Shown: in pieces, positions 44,876-53,376 of the stretch
How the letters are laid out: each line of letters starts with the position of its first letter
How positions within the stretch are numbered: the stretch's first letter is position 1
From: 20CM-2-55-15 sp964633285
GTDB lineage: Bacteria > Acidobacteriota > Terriglobia > 20CM-2-55-15
NCBI GenBank assembly: GCA_964633285.1
Contig: CAZWGA010000028.1
Span: 4,387-68,386 of the forward strand
Direction: 5' to 3'
DNA: 64,000 bases
Made by a program: the position numbers and the translations under genes
The notes under the pieces: model-generated
Database searches by the model: none
Told to the model about the DNA's origin: nothing
Seen by the model: only the letters and a program-made list of their open reading frames with translations

Positions 44876-47461
44876 ATGAAATCAATGAGAACCAAGTGGC
44901 TCGTCCTGCTTTTAATCCTCTTCGCCGTGGTTCGTCCTTCACGGGTTCCCGGATCGGAAATCCCCGAGGACCGTGGTGCCATGGGCCTGTCGCAGGTCCT
45001 CAAGCGTCTCGATGTGATTGCCAGTGTGCTGCACACCGGAGCCCATCCCGATGACGAAAACAGCGCCCTTCTTGCCTGGCTGGCAAGAGGAGAAGGTGTC
45101 CGCACCGCGTACCTCTCCGCGACTCGCGGCGAAGGCGGAGTGAATCTTGTCGGAAGCGAGCTCTTCGAATTGCTGGGAGTGATTCGCACGGAAGAACTCT
45201 TCGGCGCCCGGCGTCTCGATCATGCGCAGCAATTCTTCACTCCGAATTACGAGTTTGGTTTTTCCAAAAGCGCGGACGACACATTCACCAAATGGCAGCA
45301 CGAGCAAATCCTCGGAGACTTTGTCCGCGTTATCCGCTACTTCAAACCTGAAATCATCATTTCCCGATTTACCGGAACTCCGCGTGACGGACACGGACAT
45401 CATCAGGTTGCCGGAATCATTACGCAGGAAGCTTTCAAAGTTGCCGCCGATGCCGGCCGGTTTCCCGAATACGGCAAGCCATGGCAGGCAAAGAAGCTTT
45501 ATCTGAACGGCAACGATCAACCCGGACAGCCGGGGCAAGCCCCGCCGCCGGCTCCGTCGGGAGTGGAGATCAATGTTGGTGATTTCGATCCGTCGCTGGG
45601 ACGCTCTTACGGGCAGATTGCCTCTGAAGGCCGAAGCCTGCACCGGTCTCAGGGCCAGGGCGGCGCGCAGGACAGCGGTCCTCGTCAAACGCGCGTTCAG
45701 TTGGTTCAGAAATCCATCAATATCGCCGATAATGCGCCGCTGTTTTCCGGCGTTCTGTACAAATTGCCGGATCTGGCGCAGCTCGACGCCGGCATCGCCG
45801 GCGATTTGATGAGCCTCGAACAGAACATCAACAGCGTTCGTCAAAAAGTGAATTTGATTCGTCCCGCGGATATCGTGCCGGATCTTGCTTCCGCGCTCAA
45901 AGACCTTCAGCGCATCAAGGGCAGGACGGCGAATGAACATGCGCGGTTCCTGCTCGAGAAAAAAGAAACGGATTTTCAGGAAGCGCTGCGACTGGCAGCC
46001 GGCCTGACATTCGACGTGCTCGCTTCCGACGACACTGTCATTCGCGGCCAGGAATTCGATTTGACGATCAGTGTCACGAATGGCGGGCCTTACAAGTTTC
46101 CAAGTTTTGTTCCGACAGCATATCTTCCAGCGGGCTGGGAAATCATTCCCGATGGCGCCGCGGGTTCGCTCGATCCCGGCCAGCGGATGGATCAGAGATT
46201 CAAAGTCAGAGTGGCCCGCAATGCCGACTTCACCCAGCCGTACTGGCTGCGCCAGCATCGGCAGGGCGATCGCTTCGTCTGGCCCGCGGTGAAGCCTGGC
46301 GAATTGCCGATGGACGAGCCGGTTTTTTCAGCTCGCGCCGATGTGGACTACCAGGGAATGCCGCTCCGGCTGACGAAGCCGGTCGAATTTCGCCGTGTGG
46401 ATCAAATGAACGGCGAACAGCGAACCGGCGTTAAGGTTGTGCCGTCGCTGTCTCTCGTCGTTTCTCCCGATATTGCGATCGTTCCATTAAAGGGAAATCG
46501 GCGGAAGGAACTGACAGTGACTGTCGAGAACCAGAGCCCGTCGGCGACCACGGCCGGCGTGAGCCTTGTGGTTCCGGCGGGCTGGACCTTCACGCCTGCA
46601 TCCTCTTCCGTGAATCTCACACGGCAGGGTGAGAAAGCATCGCTTCAGTTCATAGTGACCGTGCCTGCGGTTGCGGGTGACTTTGCGGTTCAGGCCGTTG
46701 CCCGGCCGGGCAATCAGGAATTCAGAAATGGATATCGAACCGTTGCCTATCCGCACATCGAGACGCGGCACGTGTATTCGACCGCGGAGTCGAAGGTGGA
46801 AGTTGTCGACGTGGCAACAACTGTTTCTTCGGTGGGCTACGTTGAAGGAACCGGCGATACGATTCCCGACGCTTTAAGGCAATTGGGAATCAACGTCACA
46901 ATGCTGTCTCCCAAAGACGTTGCCAATGCCGATCTTTCGAAATTTCCCGCGATCGTTTTGGGTGTTCGCGCTTATGCCGTGCGTGACGATCTTCGCGCGT
47001 ACAACAAAAGACTCATGGATTATGTTTCCAACGGCGGGACGCTTGTTGTGCAATACAACCGCGCGAACGAAACCGGGAATGTTCAAATTGGTCCATATCC
47101 GATGACCATGCTGAACGTGAATCAGAACAACACCGACCGTGTCACGCACGAAGATGCGCCGGTTAAAATTCTCGATCCGTCAAATCCGATTGTGAATGTT
47201 CCCAACAAGATTACCGATGCGGATTTTTCCAATTGGGTGGATGAGAGAGGCACGTTTTTCCTGCGGTCCTGGGATCCAAAGTATGTGCCGATTCTGGAGA
47301 GTCACGATCCCGGCGAACAGCCGAAAGAAGGAGGGCTCGTTGTCGGGAAGTACGGCAAGGGTACGTATGTTTACACAGGCTATTCCTTTTTCCGGCAACT
47401 GCCGGCAGGCGTGACCGGTGCCTATCGGCTGTTCGCAAACCTTGTCAGCATTGAGAACTAA
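44876..47461 (+). CDS. Secreted PIG-L (LmbE-like) deacetylase with C-terminal beta and GATase-like domains
   Basis: 861 residues. Signal peptide 1-26. The PIG-L domain (about 45-240) has the zinc motif AHPDDE, the Arg/Gly-rich TRGEGGVNLVGSE, and the later GHGHHQVAG His pair. These enzymes remove acetyl groups from N-acetylglucosamine-type substrates. Residues about 380-640 are tandem beta-sandwich modules (NPCBM-associated/CARDB-like, e.g. LTVTVENQSPSATTAGVSLV). Residues about 685-861 resemble a class I glutamine amidotransferase-like fold (VLGVRAYAVRDDLRAYNKRL, then GKYGKGTYVYTGYSFFRQLP). Probably acts on sugars outside the cytoplasm. Confidence 0.9.
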   Translation: MKSMRTKWLVLLLILFAVVRPSRVPGSEIPEDRGAMGLSQVLKRLDVIASVLHTGAHPDDENSALLAWLARGEGVRTAYLSATRGEGGVNLVGSELFELLGVIRTEELFGARRLDHAQQFFTPNYEFGFSKSADDTFTKWQHEQILGDFVRVIRYFKPEIIISRFTGTPRDGHGHHQVAGIITQEAFKVAADAGRFPEYGKPWQAKKLYLNGNDQPGQPGQAPPPAPSGVEINVGDFDPSLGRSYGQIASEGRSLHRSQGQGGAQDSGPRQTRVQLVQKSINIADNAPLFSGVLYKLPDLAQLDAGIAGDLMSLEQNINSVRQKVNLIRPADIVPDLASALKDLQRIKGRTANEHARFLLEKKETDFQEALRLAAGLTFDVLASDDTVIRGQEFDLTISVTNGGPYKFPSFVPTAYLPAGWEIIPDGAAGSLDPGQRMDQRFKVRVARNADFTQPYWLRQHRQGDRFVWPAVKPGELPMDEPVFSARADVDYQGMPLRLTKPVEFRRVDQMNGEQRTGVKVVPSLSLVVSPDIAIVPLKGNRRKELTVTVENQSPSATTAGVSLVVPAGWTFTPASSSVNLTRQGEKASLQFIVTVPAVAGDFAVQAVARPGNQEFRNGYRTVAYPHIETRHVYSTAESKVEVVDVATTVSSVGYVEGTGDTIPDALRQLGINVTMLSPKDVANADLSKFPAIVLGVRAYAVRDDLRAYNKRLMDYVSNGGTLVVQYNRANETGNVQIGPYPMTMLNVNQNNTDRVTHEDAPVKILDPSNPIVNVPNKITDADFSNWVDERGTFFLRSWDPKYVPILESHDPGEQPKEGGLVVGKYGKGTYVYTGYSFFRQLPAGVTGAYRLFANLVSIEN

Positions 47462-47533
47462 AGGGCAAAATGGCGCGGCGGTGAAACATATCGCGTACGG
47501 CAGAAATTGCGCACTGTTCCCGTTTTGTCCAGG

Positions 47534-47542
47534 TGGTAAAAT
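47534..47542 (+). promoter_or_regulatory. Extended -10 promoter 6 bases before the start at 47549
   Basis: TGgTAAAAT (TG at 47534-47535, hexamer 47537-47542), then CGCCCC, then ATG. The transcription start would fall on the A of the ATG. No ribosome site is present. The promoter would serve the run of closely packed genes up to ddl. Confidence 0.6.
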
Positions 47543-47548
47543 CGCCCC

Positions 47549-48301
47549 ATGTTTTATCGTGGTTTTCTGACAGGCGTGATTGCCCTTTGTGTCTGTCTTC
47601 CGTTGCCGGCACAGATCTCCCGCGATTCCAAATTCGAAATACTTCGGACCGTCATCGCGGATCAGGCGGCTGCGCGCGTGGGATTACCGTTCGGAGAAGA
47701 AGGCATCGAGTTGTCCGAATCCGGCGAAATCAATAAGGAAAAGCTCGACCGGGATCTCCGGAAGAACGGCCAGTCTGTTGAAAGCGGCAAGATCGTAACC
47801 GTCACGGACATCGGGTTCGACGATAACAAAATTAATATCGAACTCGACGGCGGCGGCAAGAACAAGAAGAACATTTTCGACCGGATTCAAGTCGGTATCG
47901 GGACCGGGAGTACGACCGTTCCTGTCAGCCGCGATGACAAAACCGCCAAGGCAAAAGGATCAAGGATCGTTCTTCGGTTCGCGAAAAAAGTCCCTCAGGA
48001 TCTCACTCCGGAACAATTGAAGCAGTTCCTAAATCCGATTCTCGATTTCAACAAACACAATTTTCTGAAAACGGGAATCGAGGCGCTTCCACCGGAATTC
48101 CAGGAAGCGGTTAAAGCTAAAGAAGCTCGAATCGGCATGGATCGCAGCACCGTCATCATGGCTCTTGGCCGCCCGGACGAAAAAATTCGCGAGAAGAAAG
48201 ACGGTGTTCCCACCGAAGACTGGATTTACAGGCAGCGCGGGTACCGCGTCCTGTTTGTGACTTTTGAAGACAACGTGGTTGTCAAGGTCGTCCAGTATTA
48301 A
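47549..48301 (+). CDS. Secreted protein with a BamE/SmpA-like C-terminus
   Basis: 250 residues. Signal peptide 1-22. Middle part unclear, with KNIFDRIQVGIGTGSTTV and IVLRFAKKVP. The C-terminal stretch ARIGMDRSTVIMALGRPDEKIREK...GVPTEDWIYR...VLFVTFEDNVVVKV follows the SmpA/OmlA (BamE) motif of the outer-membrane assembly pathway (G-M-x(3)-V-x(3)-LG-x-P, then W-x-Y), so the same fold is likely; the usual Lys/Arg contact with BamD cannot be confirmed. First gene of the cluster ending in ddl; GTG of the next gene follows at once. Confidence 0.8.
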   Translation: MFYRGFLTGVIALCVCLPLPAQISRDSKFEILRTVIADQAAARVGLPFGEEGIELSESGEINKEKLDRDLRKNGQSVESGKIVTVTDIGFDDNKINIELDGGGKNKKNIFDRIQVGIGTGSTTVPVSRDDKTAKAKGSRIVLRFAKKVPQDLTPEQLKQFLNPILDFNKHNFLKTGIEALPPEFQEAVKAKEARIGMDRSTVIMALGRPDEKIREKKDGVPTEDWIYRQRGYRVLFVTFEDNVVVKVVQY

Positions 48302-48751
48302 GTGAAACGACTCGTCCTCGAATACTGGCTTCCCCTTGCCGTCTGGCTTGCCTTGATTTTCTACTTTTCCACCGATCGTTTTTCATCCAACGAGACGTCC
48401 GGAATCATTGCCTCGGTTTTAACGTTTTTCTTTCCCAGCCTGTCACCGGGAGAGATCGACTTCTTACACGGAGTCATTCGAAAATTCGCCCACATCAGCG
48501 AGTACTTTATTCTTACGTTGTTCACGCACCGCAGCCTGAGCTTCGAAGCGCCCGACCTGGCGCGAGCCAAAGTCCGCACCATGATGTTCGTGGTCCTCGC
48601 GGCGCTCTTTGATGAATTGCACCAGGGATTCACGGTTTCCCGCGGCGCATCCGTGGTCGATGTGGGTTACGATGGTGTGGGCGCTGTATGGGCCCTCTGG
48701 CTGATCGTGATTTATGAAAACCGGCGTGTACGTTCACATTCCGTTTTGTGA
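48302..48751 (+). CDS. VanZ-like membrane protein
   Basis: 149 residues from a GTG that follows directly on the preceding stop (TAA then GTG). Four hydrophobic segments. VanZ motifs: VWLALIFYFSTDRFSS at the start, RKFAHISEYFILTLF (conserved His), DELHQGFTVSRGASVVDVGYDGVGA. VanZ lowers teicoplanin sensitivity in enterococci; other VanZ-like proteins have unclear roles in the envelope. It overlaps the hemW start by 38 bases. Confidence 0.88.
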   Translation: MKRLVLEYWLPLAVWLALIFYFSTDRFSSNETSGIIASVLTFFFPSLSPGEIDFLHGVIRKFAHISEYFILTLFTHRSLSFEAPDLARAKVRTMMFVVLAALFDELHQGFTVSRGASVVDVGYDGVGAVWALWLIVIYENRRVRSHSVL

Positions 48752-49844
48752 GCAGCGATGTTATTACTGCGCGTTCACAATTTCAGTTTCCCCCGAAGAT
48801 GCCTGGGAACCGTACGTCCAGCGGCTGATCCGGGAAATTGAGCTGTCGGAATTCAGGGACTCGCCGGAAACGATTTTTCTGGGCGGGGGCACGCCGTCGA
48901 TCATTCCCGGGAGTTCCATCGAGAGAATCCTTGCCTCGTTTCCACAGACTGCATCCGAGATCAGTCTTGAAGCCAATCCCGGAACTTTGACTGATTCAAA
49001 GCTCGAACACTACAGGGCCGCGGGTGTGAATCGAATCAGCCTGGGCGCGCAGTCGTTTCACAATGAAGACTTGAAGAATGCCGGCCGTCTTCATTCGGCC
49101 TCGGATATTTTTCGAGACATCGAGTCGCTCCGAAAGCATGGATTCACAAATCTCAGCATTGACTTGATTGCCGGACTGCCGCACCAGAAGATCGGGCCAT
49201 GGCGCGAGAACCTTGCATGGATCGAGCGGATTCGTCCCGAACATGTCTCGATTTATATGCTGGATGTCGAAGAGCGCAGCGCCTGGGGGAGAGCCGGCGC
49301 CGATATATCGGATGACGATGTGTTCGCGGCTTTTTATCTCGAGGCTTCAGATCGCCTGGGGAAGGCCGGATACATCCATTATGAAATCTCGAACTGGGCG
49401 CAGCCCGGCTTCGAATGCAGGCACAATCTGAAATACTGGACCGGCGCGCCGTATCGCGGATTCGGCGTGAGCGCGCATTCATTCGAGCCGTGGAAACGAT
49501 TCTGGAACACCGCATCGCTGAAGGAGTACGGAGACCTTATCGACTCCGGTAAACTTCCAGTCTCCGGCTCTGAAGAGCTCACCCGTGAGATGCGGCTTCA
49601 CGAAGCTTTCCTGATCGGTTTGCGCCGCGCTTGCGGATTGGATATATGGGCCGTTGCGCGCGAACTGACCATCGAATATCCGCAGAAATGGTTCGATCGC
49701 GTTTGTGAGTTTGAGGACGCGGGCTGGATTCAATTTGACGGCAAATTCTTAAGACTGACAACTCCCGGACGGCTTGTGGCCGGCGGAGTAACCGAGGAAC
49801 TCTTATGCCCAATACTGTTATCGATCTCAGAAGTGACACCGTAA
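48714..49844 (+). CDS. hemW: Radical SAM heme chaperone HemW
   Basis: 376 residues. The radical SAM cluster motif CEQRCYYCAF lies at 12-21. Also FLGGGTPSIIP, EANPGTLT, RISLGAQSFHNEDL, DLIAGLPHQ and YEISNWAQPGFECRHNLKYW (the HemW signature with its Cys). HemW passes heme to respiratory proteins; it is often misnamed coproporphyrinogen III oxidase, from which it differs by lacking extra N-terminal residues of HemN. The start overlaps vanZ by 38 bases; the end overlaps the threonine aldolase by 40. Confidence 0.93.
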   Translation: MKTGVYVHIPFCEQRCYYCAFTISVSPEDAWEPYVQRLIREIELSEFRDSPETIFLGGGTPSIIPGSSIERILASFPQTASEISLEANPGTLTDSKLEHYRAAGVNRISLGAQSFHNEDLKNAGRLHSASDIFRDIESLRKHGFTNLSIDLIAGLPHQKIGPWRENLAWIERIRPEHVSIYMLDVEERSAWGRAGADISDDDVFAAFYLEASDRLGKAGYIHYEISNWAQPGFECRHNLKYWTGAPYRGFGVSAHSFEPWKRFWNTASLKEYGDLIDSGKLPVSGSEELTREMRLHEAFLIGLRRACGLDIWAVARELTIEYPQKWFDRVCEFEDAGWIQFDGKFLRLTTPGRLVAGGVTEELLCPILLSISEVTP

Positions 49845-50845
49845 CCCGGCCATCGCCGGAAATGCGGCGCGCGATGGCCGATGCGGAAGTGGGTGACGAT
49901 GTTTTCATCGAAGATCCGACGATCAACCGGCTTCAGGACCGCGCCGCCGAAGTATTCAAAAGGGAAGCGGCTTTATTCGTTCCTTCAGGCACGATGGGCA
50001 ATCTCACATGCATCCTGGGTCACACGCGGCCGGGGCAGGAAGTGATCTGTGAGGAGGCCGGGCACATTTACAACTACGAGATGGCTTCGATGTCGGCCAT
50101 CGCCGGTGTGCTTCCTCGAATTGTAACGGGGCAGGACGGAATTCTGAGTTGGGAGACCATTTCGAAGGCGATTCGTCCGAAGATTTATTACCGGCCTCAA
50201 ACCGCGCTCGTGTCGCTGGAAAACACGCACAACATGGCCGGCGGCACGGTCTACCCGACGAAGCTTGCCGAAGAAATCTGCGACAAAGCGCACGATGCCG
50301 GCGTTCGCGTGCATCTCGATGGCGCACGGATCTTCAATGCCGCGACATATCTCGGCGAAGATGTTGCGGAGATGACGAAGAAATTCGATTCGATCCAGTT
50401 CTGTCTCAGCAAGGGGCTCGGCGCGCCGGTGGGTTCGATGATCGTGGGTACGCGTGAATTCATCGAACGATCACGAAGCATTCGTAAGATGCTCGGCGGA
50501 GGCATGCGCCAGGCTGGAGTGCTGGCGGCGGCGGGGCTGGTTGCCCTCGAAAAAGGGCCGAAGCGCCTCCAGATCGATCACGATAACGCAAAGGTTCTTG
50601 CTGCTCGAATCGCCGCGGTTCCCGGTATCGGACTGGACCCGGCGAAAGTTCAAACCAATATCGTCATCTTCAGCCTGAAGCCCGCGGGCTGGTCCTCTTC
50701 CGAGTTCCTGCAGGCGCTCGCGAAACGCAACGTTCTCGCGGTTCCTGTGGACGGAGAGCATGTGCGCATGGTGACGCATCTCGACGTTAATCGCGACGAC
50801 ATTGAAAAAGCCGCGACTGCCGTCAAAGACACACTTCAGCGATGA
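49805..50845 (+). CDS. ltaE: Low-specificity L-threonine aldolase
   Basis: 346 residues. PLP-dependent beta-eliminating lyase family: N-terminus IDLRSDTVTRPSPEMRRAMADAEVGDDV, the FVPSGTMGNLTCIL substrate region, HLDGARIFNAA, and the PLP Lys in FCLSKGLGAPVGS. The enzyme splits threonine or allo-threonine into glycine and acetaldehyde in the cytoplasm. Overlaps hemW (40 bases) and ddl (4-base ATGA), so co-translation with both is likely. Family length about 340. Confidence 0.94.
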   Translation: MPNTVIDLRSDTVTRPSPEMRRAMADAEVGDDVFIEDPTINRLQDRAAEVFKREAALFVPSGTMGNLTCILGHTRPGQEVICEEAGHIYNYEMASMSAIAGVLPRIVTGQDGILSWETISKAIRPKIYYRPQTALVSLENTHNMAGGTVYPTKLAEEICDKAHDAGVRVHLDGARIFNAATYLGEDVAEMTKKFDSIQFCLSKGLGAPVGSMIVGTREFIERSRSIRKMLGGGMRQAGVLAAAGLVALEKGPKRLQIDHDNAKVLAARIAAVPGIGLDPAKVQTNIVIFSLKPAGWSSSEFLQALAKRNVLAVPVDGEHVRMVTHLDVNRDDIEKAATAVKDTLQR

Positions 50846-51897
50846 AGAAGATTCGGGTCGGCGTGATCTTCGGCGGGCGATCGGGTGAACACGAAGTGTC
50901 GCTTCGTTCGGCCGAATCCATTCTGCGATCCATCGATCCATCCAAATATGAAGTCGTGCCGATCGGCATCACTCACGAAGGCCGTTGGCTTTCATCGAAA
51001 AACGCGATCGGGTTGCTTCCGTCCAAAGAGGCCATTCAGAAAACGCTGACCGACGGTGAGCCGATCACGCTGCCTGCCGAGCCGGCGGCGCGCGAAATCA
51101 TTGATGTGATCTTTCCTGTTCTTCACGGGACCTTCGGAGAAGACGGAACGATTCAGGGACTGCTGGAGCTCGCCAACGTTCCGTATGTCGGAGCTGGTGT
51201 TCTGGGTTCGGCCATCGGGATGGATAAGGATGTGATGAAGCGCCTCCTCCGCGATGCCGGACTGCCGATCGTTGACTACTGGACAACACGAGCGCCGGAA
51301 CTCGAGTCCTTCCTTCAGTCGCATATCAACGCGCTTCCGTATCCGGTGTTTGTGAAGCCCGCGAATCTCGGCTCGTCCGTAGGGATCACCAAGGTACACG
51401 CTCCGGAAGAATTGCCCGCGGCATTGCAGACGGCCGCTGAATACGATCGGAAGATCGTTGTGGAACACGGTGTCGATGCGCGAGAAATCGAGTTGAGCGT
51501 TCTCGGAAACGATGAACCGATGGCGTCGAAACCCGGCGAAATCATTCCGTCACGCGAGTTCTACGACTATGAAGCGAAATATGTGGATGAGGACTCGCGA
51601 TTGTTGATTCCGGCGCCGCTCACCGATGCGCAGACCGCCGAGGCCCGGCGAATCGCGATCGCTGCTTTCAAGGTTCTGGAGTGTTCAGGAATGGCGCGTG
51701 TGGATTTGTTCCTGGAAAAGGCGGCTGGAAAGTTCTACGTGAACGAGATCAATACGCTTCCCGGATTCACGACGATCAGCATGTATCCAAAGTTGTGGGA
51801 AGCGTCGGGGATTAAGTATGGGGAACTGATAGACCGATTGATCGCGCTGGCGATCGAACGCCACGCCGCGAAGAGCAAGCTCCGCACGAAATACTGA
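50842..51897 (+). CDS. ddl: D-alanine--D-alanine ligase
   Basis: 351 residues. Motifs: GVIFGGRSGEHEVSLRSA at the N-terminus, VLHGTFGEDGTIQG, YVGAGVLGSAIGMDKDVMK, PVFVKPANLGSSVGI, FYDYEAKY and FYVNEINTLPGFTTISMYPKL. The FYDYEAKY omega-loop has the Tyr expected for D-Ala-D-Ala rather than the VanA-type D-Ala-D-Lac enzymes. It makes the dipeptide used in peptidoglycan precursors. Starts with the 4-base ATGA overlap. Last gene of the cluster with a VanZ-like protein, hemW and threonine aldolase. Confidence 0.97.
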   Translation: MKKIRVGVIFGGRSGEHEVSLRSAESILRSIDPSKYEVVPIGITHEGRWLSSKNAIGLLPSKEAIQKTLTDGEPITLPAEPAAREIIDVIFPVLHGTFGEDGTIQGLLELANVPYVGAGVLGSAIGMDKDVMKRLLRDAGLPIVDYWTTRAPELESFLQSHINALPYPVFVKPANLGSSVGITKVHAPEELPAALQTAAEYDRKIVVEHGVDAREIELSVLGNDEPMASKPGEIIPSREFYDYEAKYVDEDSRLLIPAPLTDAQTAEARRIAIAAFKVLECSGMARVDLFLEKAAGKFYVNEINTLPGFTTISMYPKLWEASGIKYGELIDRLIALAIERHAAKSKLRTKY

Positions 51898-51903
51898 GTT
51901 TCC

Positions 51904-52590
51904 CTACTCCCAGCAAAATGTATCGTTTTCGAACATCAACACCTTACCGGACACTTCGTTCGCAAACTGCGCGTAGTGCGTCACCACAATTTGCGTCATG
52001 CCTTCGTTATTGAGTTCGCGCATGACGTTGAACACTTCGTCCACGAGTTGCGGATCGAGCGCGGAAGTGGGTTCATCGTAGAGCATGACATCGGGAGACA
52101 TGGCCAGACTGCGCGCAATGGCAACGCGCTGTTGCTGGCCTCCCGAAAGCTGCGAAGGATAGGAATCGATTTTCTGCGCCAGACCCACGCGATCGAGGAT
52201 GCGCTTCGCCATCGACGCGGCCTCCTTCGGATTCATCTTCTTGACCTGCACGGGCGCGAGCGTGACGTTTTCAAGGGCCGTCAGATGCGGAAAGAGATTG
52301 AAACTCTGGAAGACCATGCCGGTCTTCGATCTCATTTTCTGGAGCGCGGTTTTCTTCTCCGCCGGCAGGTGTTGCGATTCGCCGTTGGACCACCGCACGC
52401 TCAACTCACCGATCGTGATTTCGCCGCTGTCGAAGAGCTCGAGAAAATTGATGCACCGCAACAGCGTGGATTTTCCGCAGCCGGACGGCCCTCTGATGAC
52501 AGTGAGTCTGCCGTGTGGAAACTCGAGGGAAAGATCTTTGAAGAGATTGTGGTTGCCGAACGTTTTCGTCAGGCCTTTGATCTTGACCAC
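51904..52590 (-). CDS. Orphan ABC transporter ATPase of the polar amino acid type
   Basis: 228 residues from a GTG at 52590 (VVKIKGLTKTFGNH), which gives the family N-terminus; the frame extends further into the JAMM gene without similarity. Walker A GPSGCGKST, Q-loop MVFQSFNLFPHLT, signature LSGGQQQRVAIARSLA, Walker B VMLYDEPTSALDP, H-loop VVTHY. GlnQ/HisP-type, but no permease or binding protein lies near, so the partner must be elsewhere. The end FENDTFCWE is short. Starts 22 bases inside the 3' end of the JAMM gene. Confidence 0.88.
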   Translation of the reverse strand: MVKIKGLTKTFGNHNLFKDLSLEFPHGRLTVIRGPSGCGKSTLLRCINFLELFDSGEITIGELSVRWSNGESQHLPAEKKTALQKMRSKTGMVFQSFNLFPHLTALENVTLAPVQVKKMNPKEAASMAKRILDRVGLAQKIDSYPSQLSGGQQQRVAIARSLAMSPDVMLYDEPTSALDPQLVDEVFNVMRELNNEGMTQIVVTHYAQFANEVSGKVLMFENDTFCWE

Positions 52591-53153
52591 CGGGAATTGG
52601 CGCTCGCGCTCCTTAATAGGATTTTCTGCTGGCTTTCTTTCGCGTTGAATCCGATAGCATACGGACAAAAGATATTCGCGCGTTTCGCGCGCGAGAATTC
52701 ATCCAGATAGTAACCGCCGATTCGAAAATGATAATCGTCCACGGTGCCTGACAAAGTTCCATCGCCGTTGTATTGCCACGCGCTCGTGCGGCGTTTGTCA
52801 TTCGCAACGATAATCAAATAGAGATTTCCTGGAATCATGTCGACAACATCCTGAGTGCTGAGATTGCCGACGCCCTTTAATTCTCCCCAGCCTGTATGCG
52901 AGTGAAAATCTCCGACCAGCGACAAATGCGGCAGATTTGCCAGAAACTTTTCCATTCGCCGCGACGCGCGGCCGTTTTTCTCAACGCTGGTGTGGCGGCG
53001 ATTCGCGGTCTGATAAGAAACCGCGTGCTCGACAACATAGATATTGCTGCTGTCGCGATATCCAAGAAGCAGGCCGAAACATTCCTTCTTGTAAACTTCG
53101 ATCGCCGAAATCAGGAGTGCCCAGAATGCGTTGGATGAAATATATACTTCCAT
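52569..53153 (-). CDS. JAMM/MPN+ metallopeptidase-like protein
   Basis: 194 residues. Catalytic Glu in YKKECFGLLLGY at the N-terminus, then the zinc motif DFHSHTGWGELKGVGNLSTQD (H-x-H ... S-x-x-D, with a longer gap than the usual seven residues). The JAMM fold cleaves isopeptide bonds of ubiquitin-like proteins or, in bacteria, processes sulfur carriers, phage tail proteins or amino-acid conjugates. No ubiquitin-like protein is nearby. The longer H-to-S gap may affect activity. Starts after a TAGAAT-type -10, leader about 25 bases. Overlaps the ABC ATPase gene by 22 bases. Confidence 0.8.
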   Translation of the reverse strand: MEVYISSNAFWALLISAIEVYKKECFGLLLGYRDSSNIYVVEHAVSYQTANRRHTSVEKNGRASRRMEKFLANLPHLSLVGDFHSHTGWGELKGVGNLSTQDVVDMIPGNLYLIIVANDKRRTSAWQYNGDGTLSGTVDDYHFRIGGYYLDEFSRAKRANIFCPYAIGFNAKESQQKILLRSASANSRWSRSKA

Positions 53154-53231
53154 GTATCACCCGATTGACCCCGCGATTCTAGCCGTTTCCGGCACTCATT
53201 GGGAACGTCCTTTTTCGTTAAATTTCGGCCC

Positions 53232-53262
53232 AAAAAATAAGGGCCGCTGGATAGCGGCCCTT
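53232..53262 (-). terminator. Intrinsic terminator of the lysine-rich peptide gene
   Basis: AAGGGCCGCT (53239-53248) and AGCGGCCCTT (53253-53262) pair over 10 bp with loop GGAT. On the minus strand the stem is followed by an A, then six T (53237-53232). It closes the tiny gene at 53304-53351. Confidence 0.85.
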
Positions 53263-53303
53263 CTTTAATCTCGGTCTTCGCGCCTAGTTTTTATACGTTT
53301 TTG

Positions 53304-53351
53304 TTACTTCTTTTTTGTGGCTTTCTTTTTCTTTGCTGGAGCTTTCTTCAT
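53304..53351 (-). CDS. 15-residue lysine-rich peptide
   Basis: Reads M-K-K-A-P-A-K-K-K-K-A-T-K-K-K, stop. Nine Lys of 15, no acidic residue; like a histone-H1 tail or a nucleoid-binding tail. It has an ideal ribosome site (AAGGAG, 6-base spacer), its own consensus-like promoter about 60 bases upstream, and its own terminator about 40 bases downstream. That complete architecture is what makes a gene of this size credible. Possible roles: nucleic-acid or polyphosphate binding, or ribosome contact; none can be shown. Alternative: a leader peptide of an attenuated transcript, though no structural gene follows before the terminator. Confidence 0.6.
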   Translation of the reverse strand: MKKAPAKKKKATKKK

Positions 53352-53376
53352 CTTTTTCTCCTTCGTTTTTGATTTG

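Noticed and set aside
44939..46258. Minus-strand frame of about 439 codons opposite the PIG-L gene
   Set aside because: No ribosome site or family motif; the PIG-L frame has all catalytic motifs and a signal peptide.
50842..51897. VanA-type D-Ala-D-Lac ligase, suggested by the VanZ-like neighbour
   Set aside because: The omega-loop FYDYEAKY with Tyr is that of ordinary D-Ala-D-Ala ligases; no VanH or VanX is present.
51976..52710. Plus-strand frame of about 244 codons opposite the ABC ATPase
   Set aside because: Complement of a gene with full Walker and signature motifs; translation has no domain.
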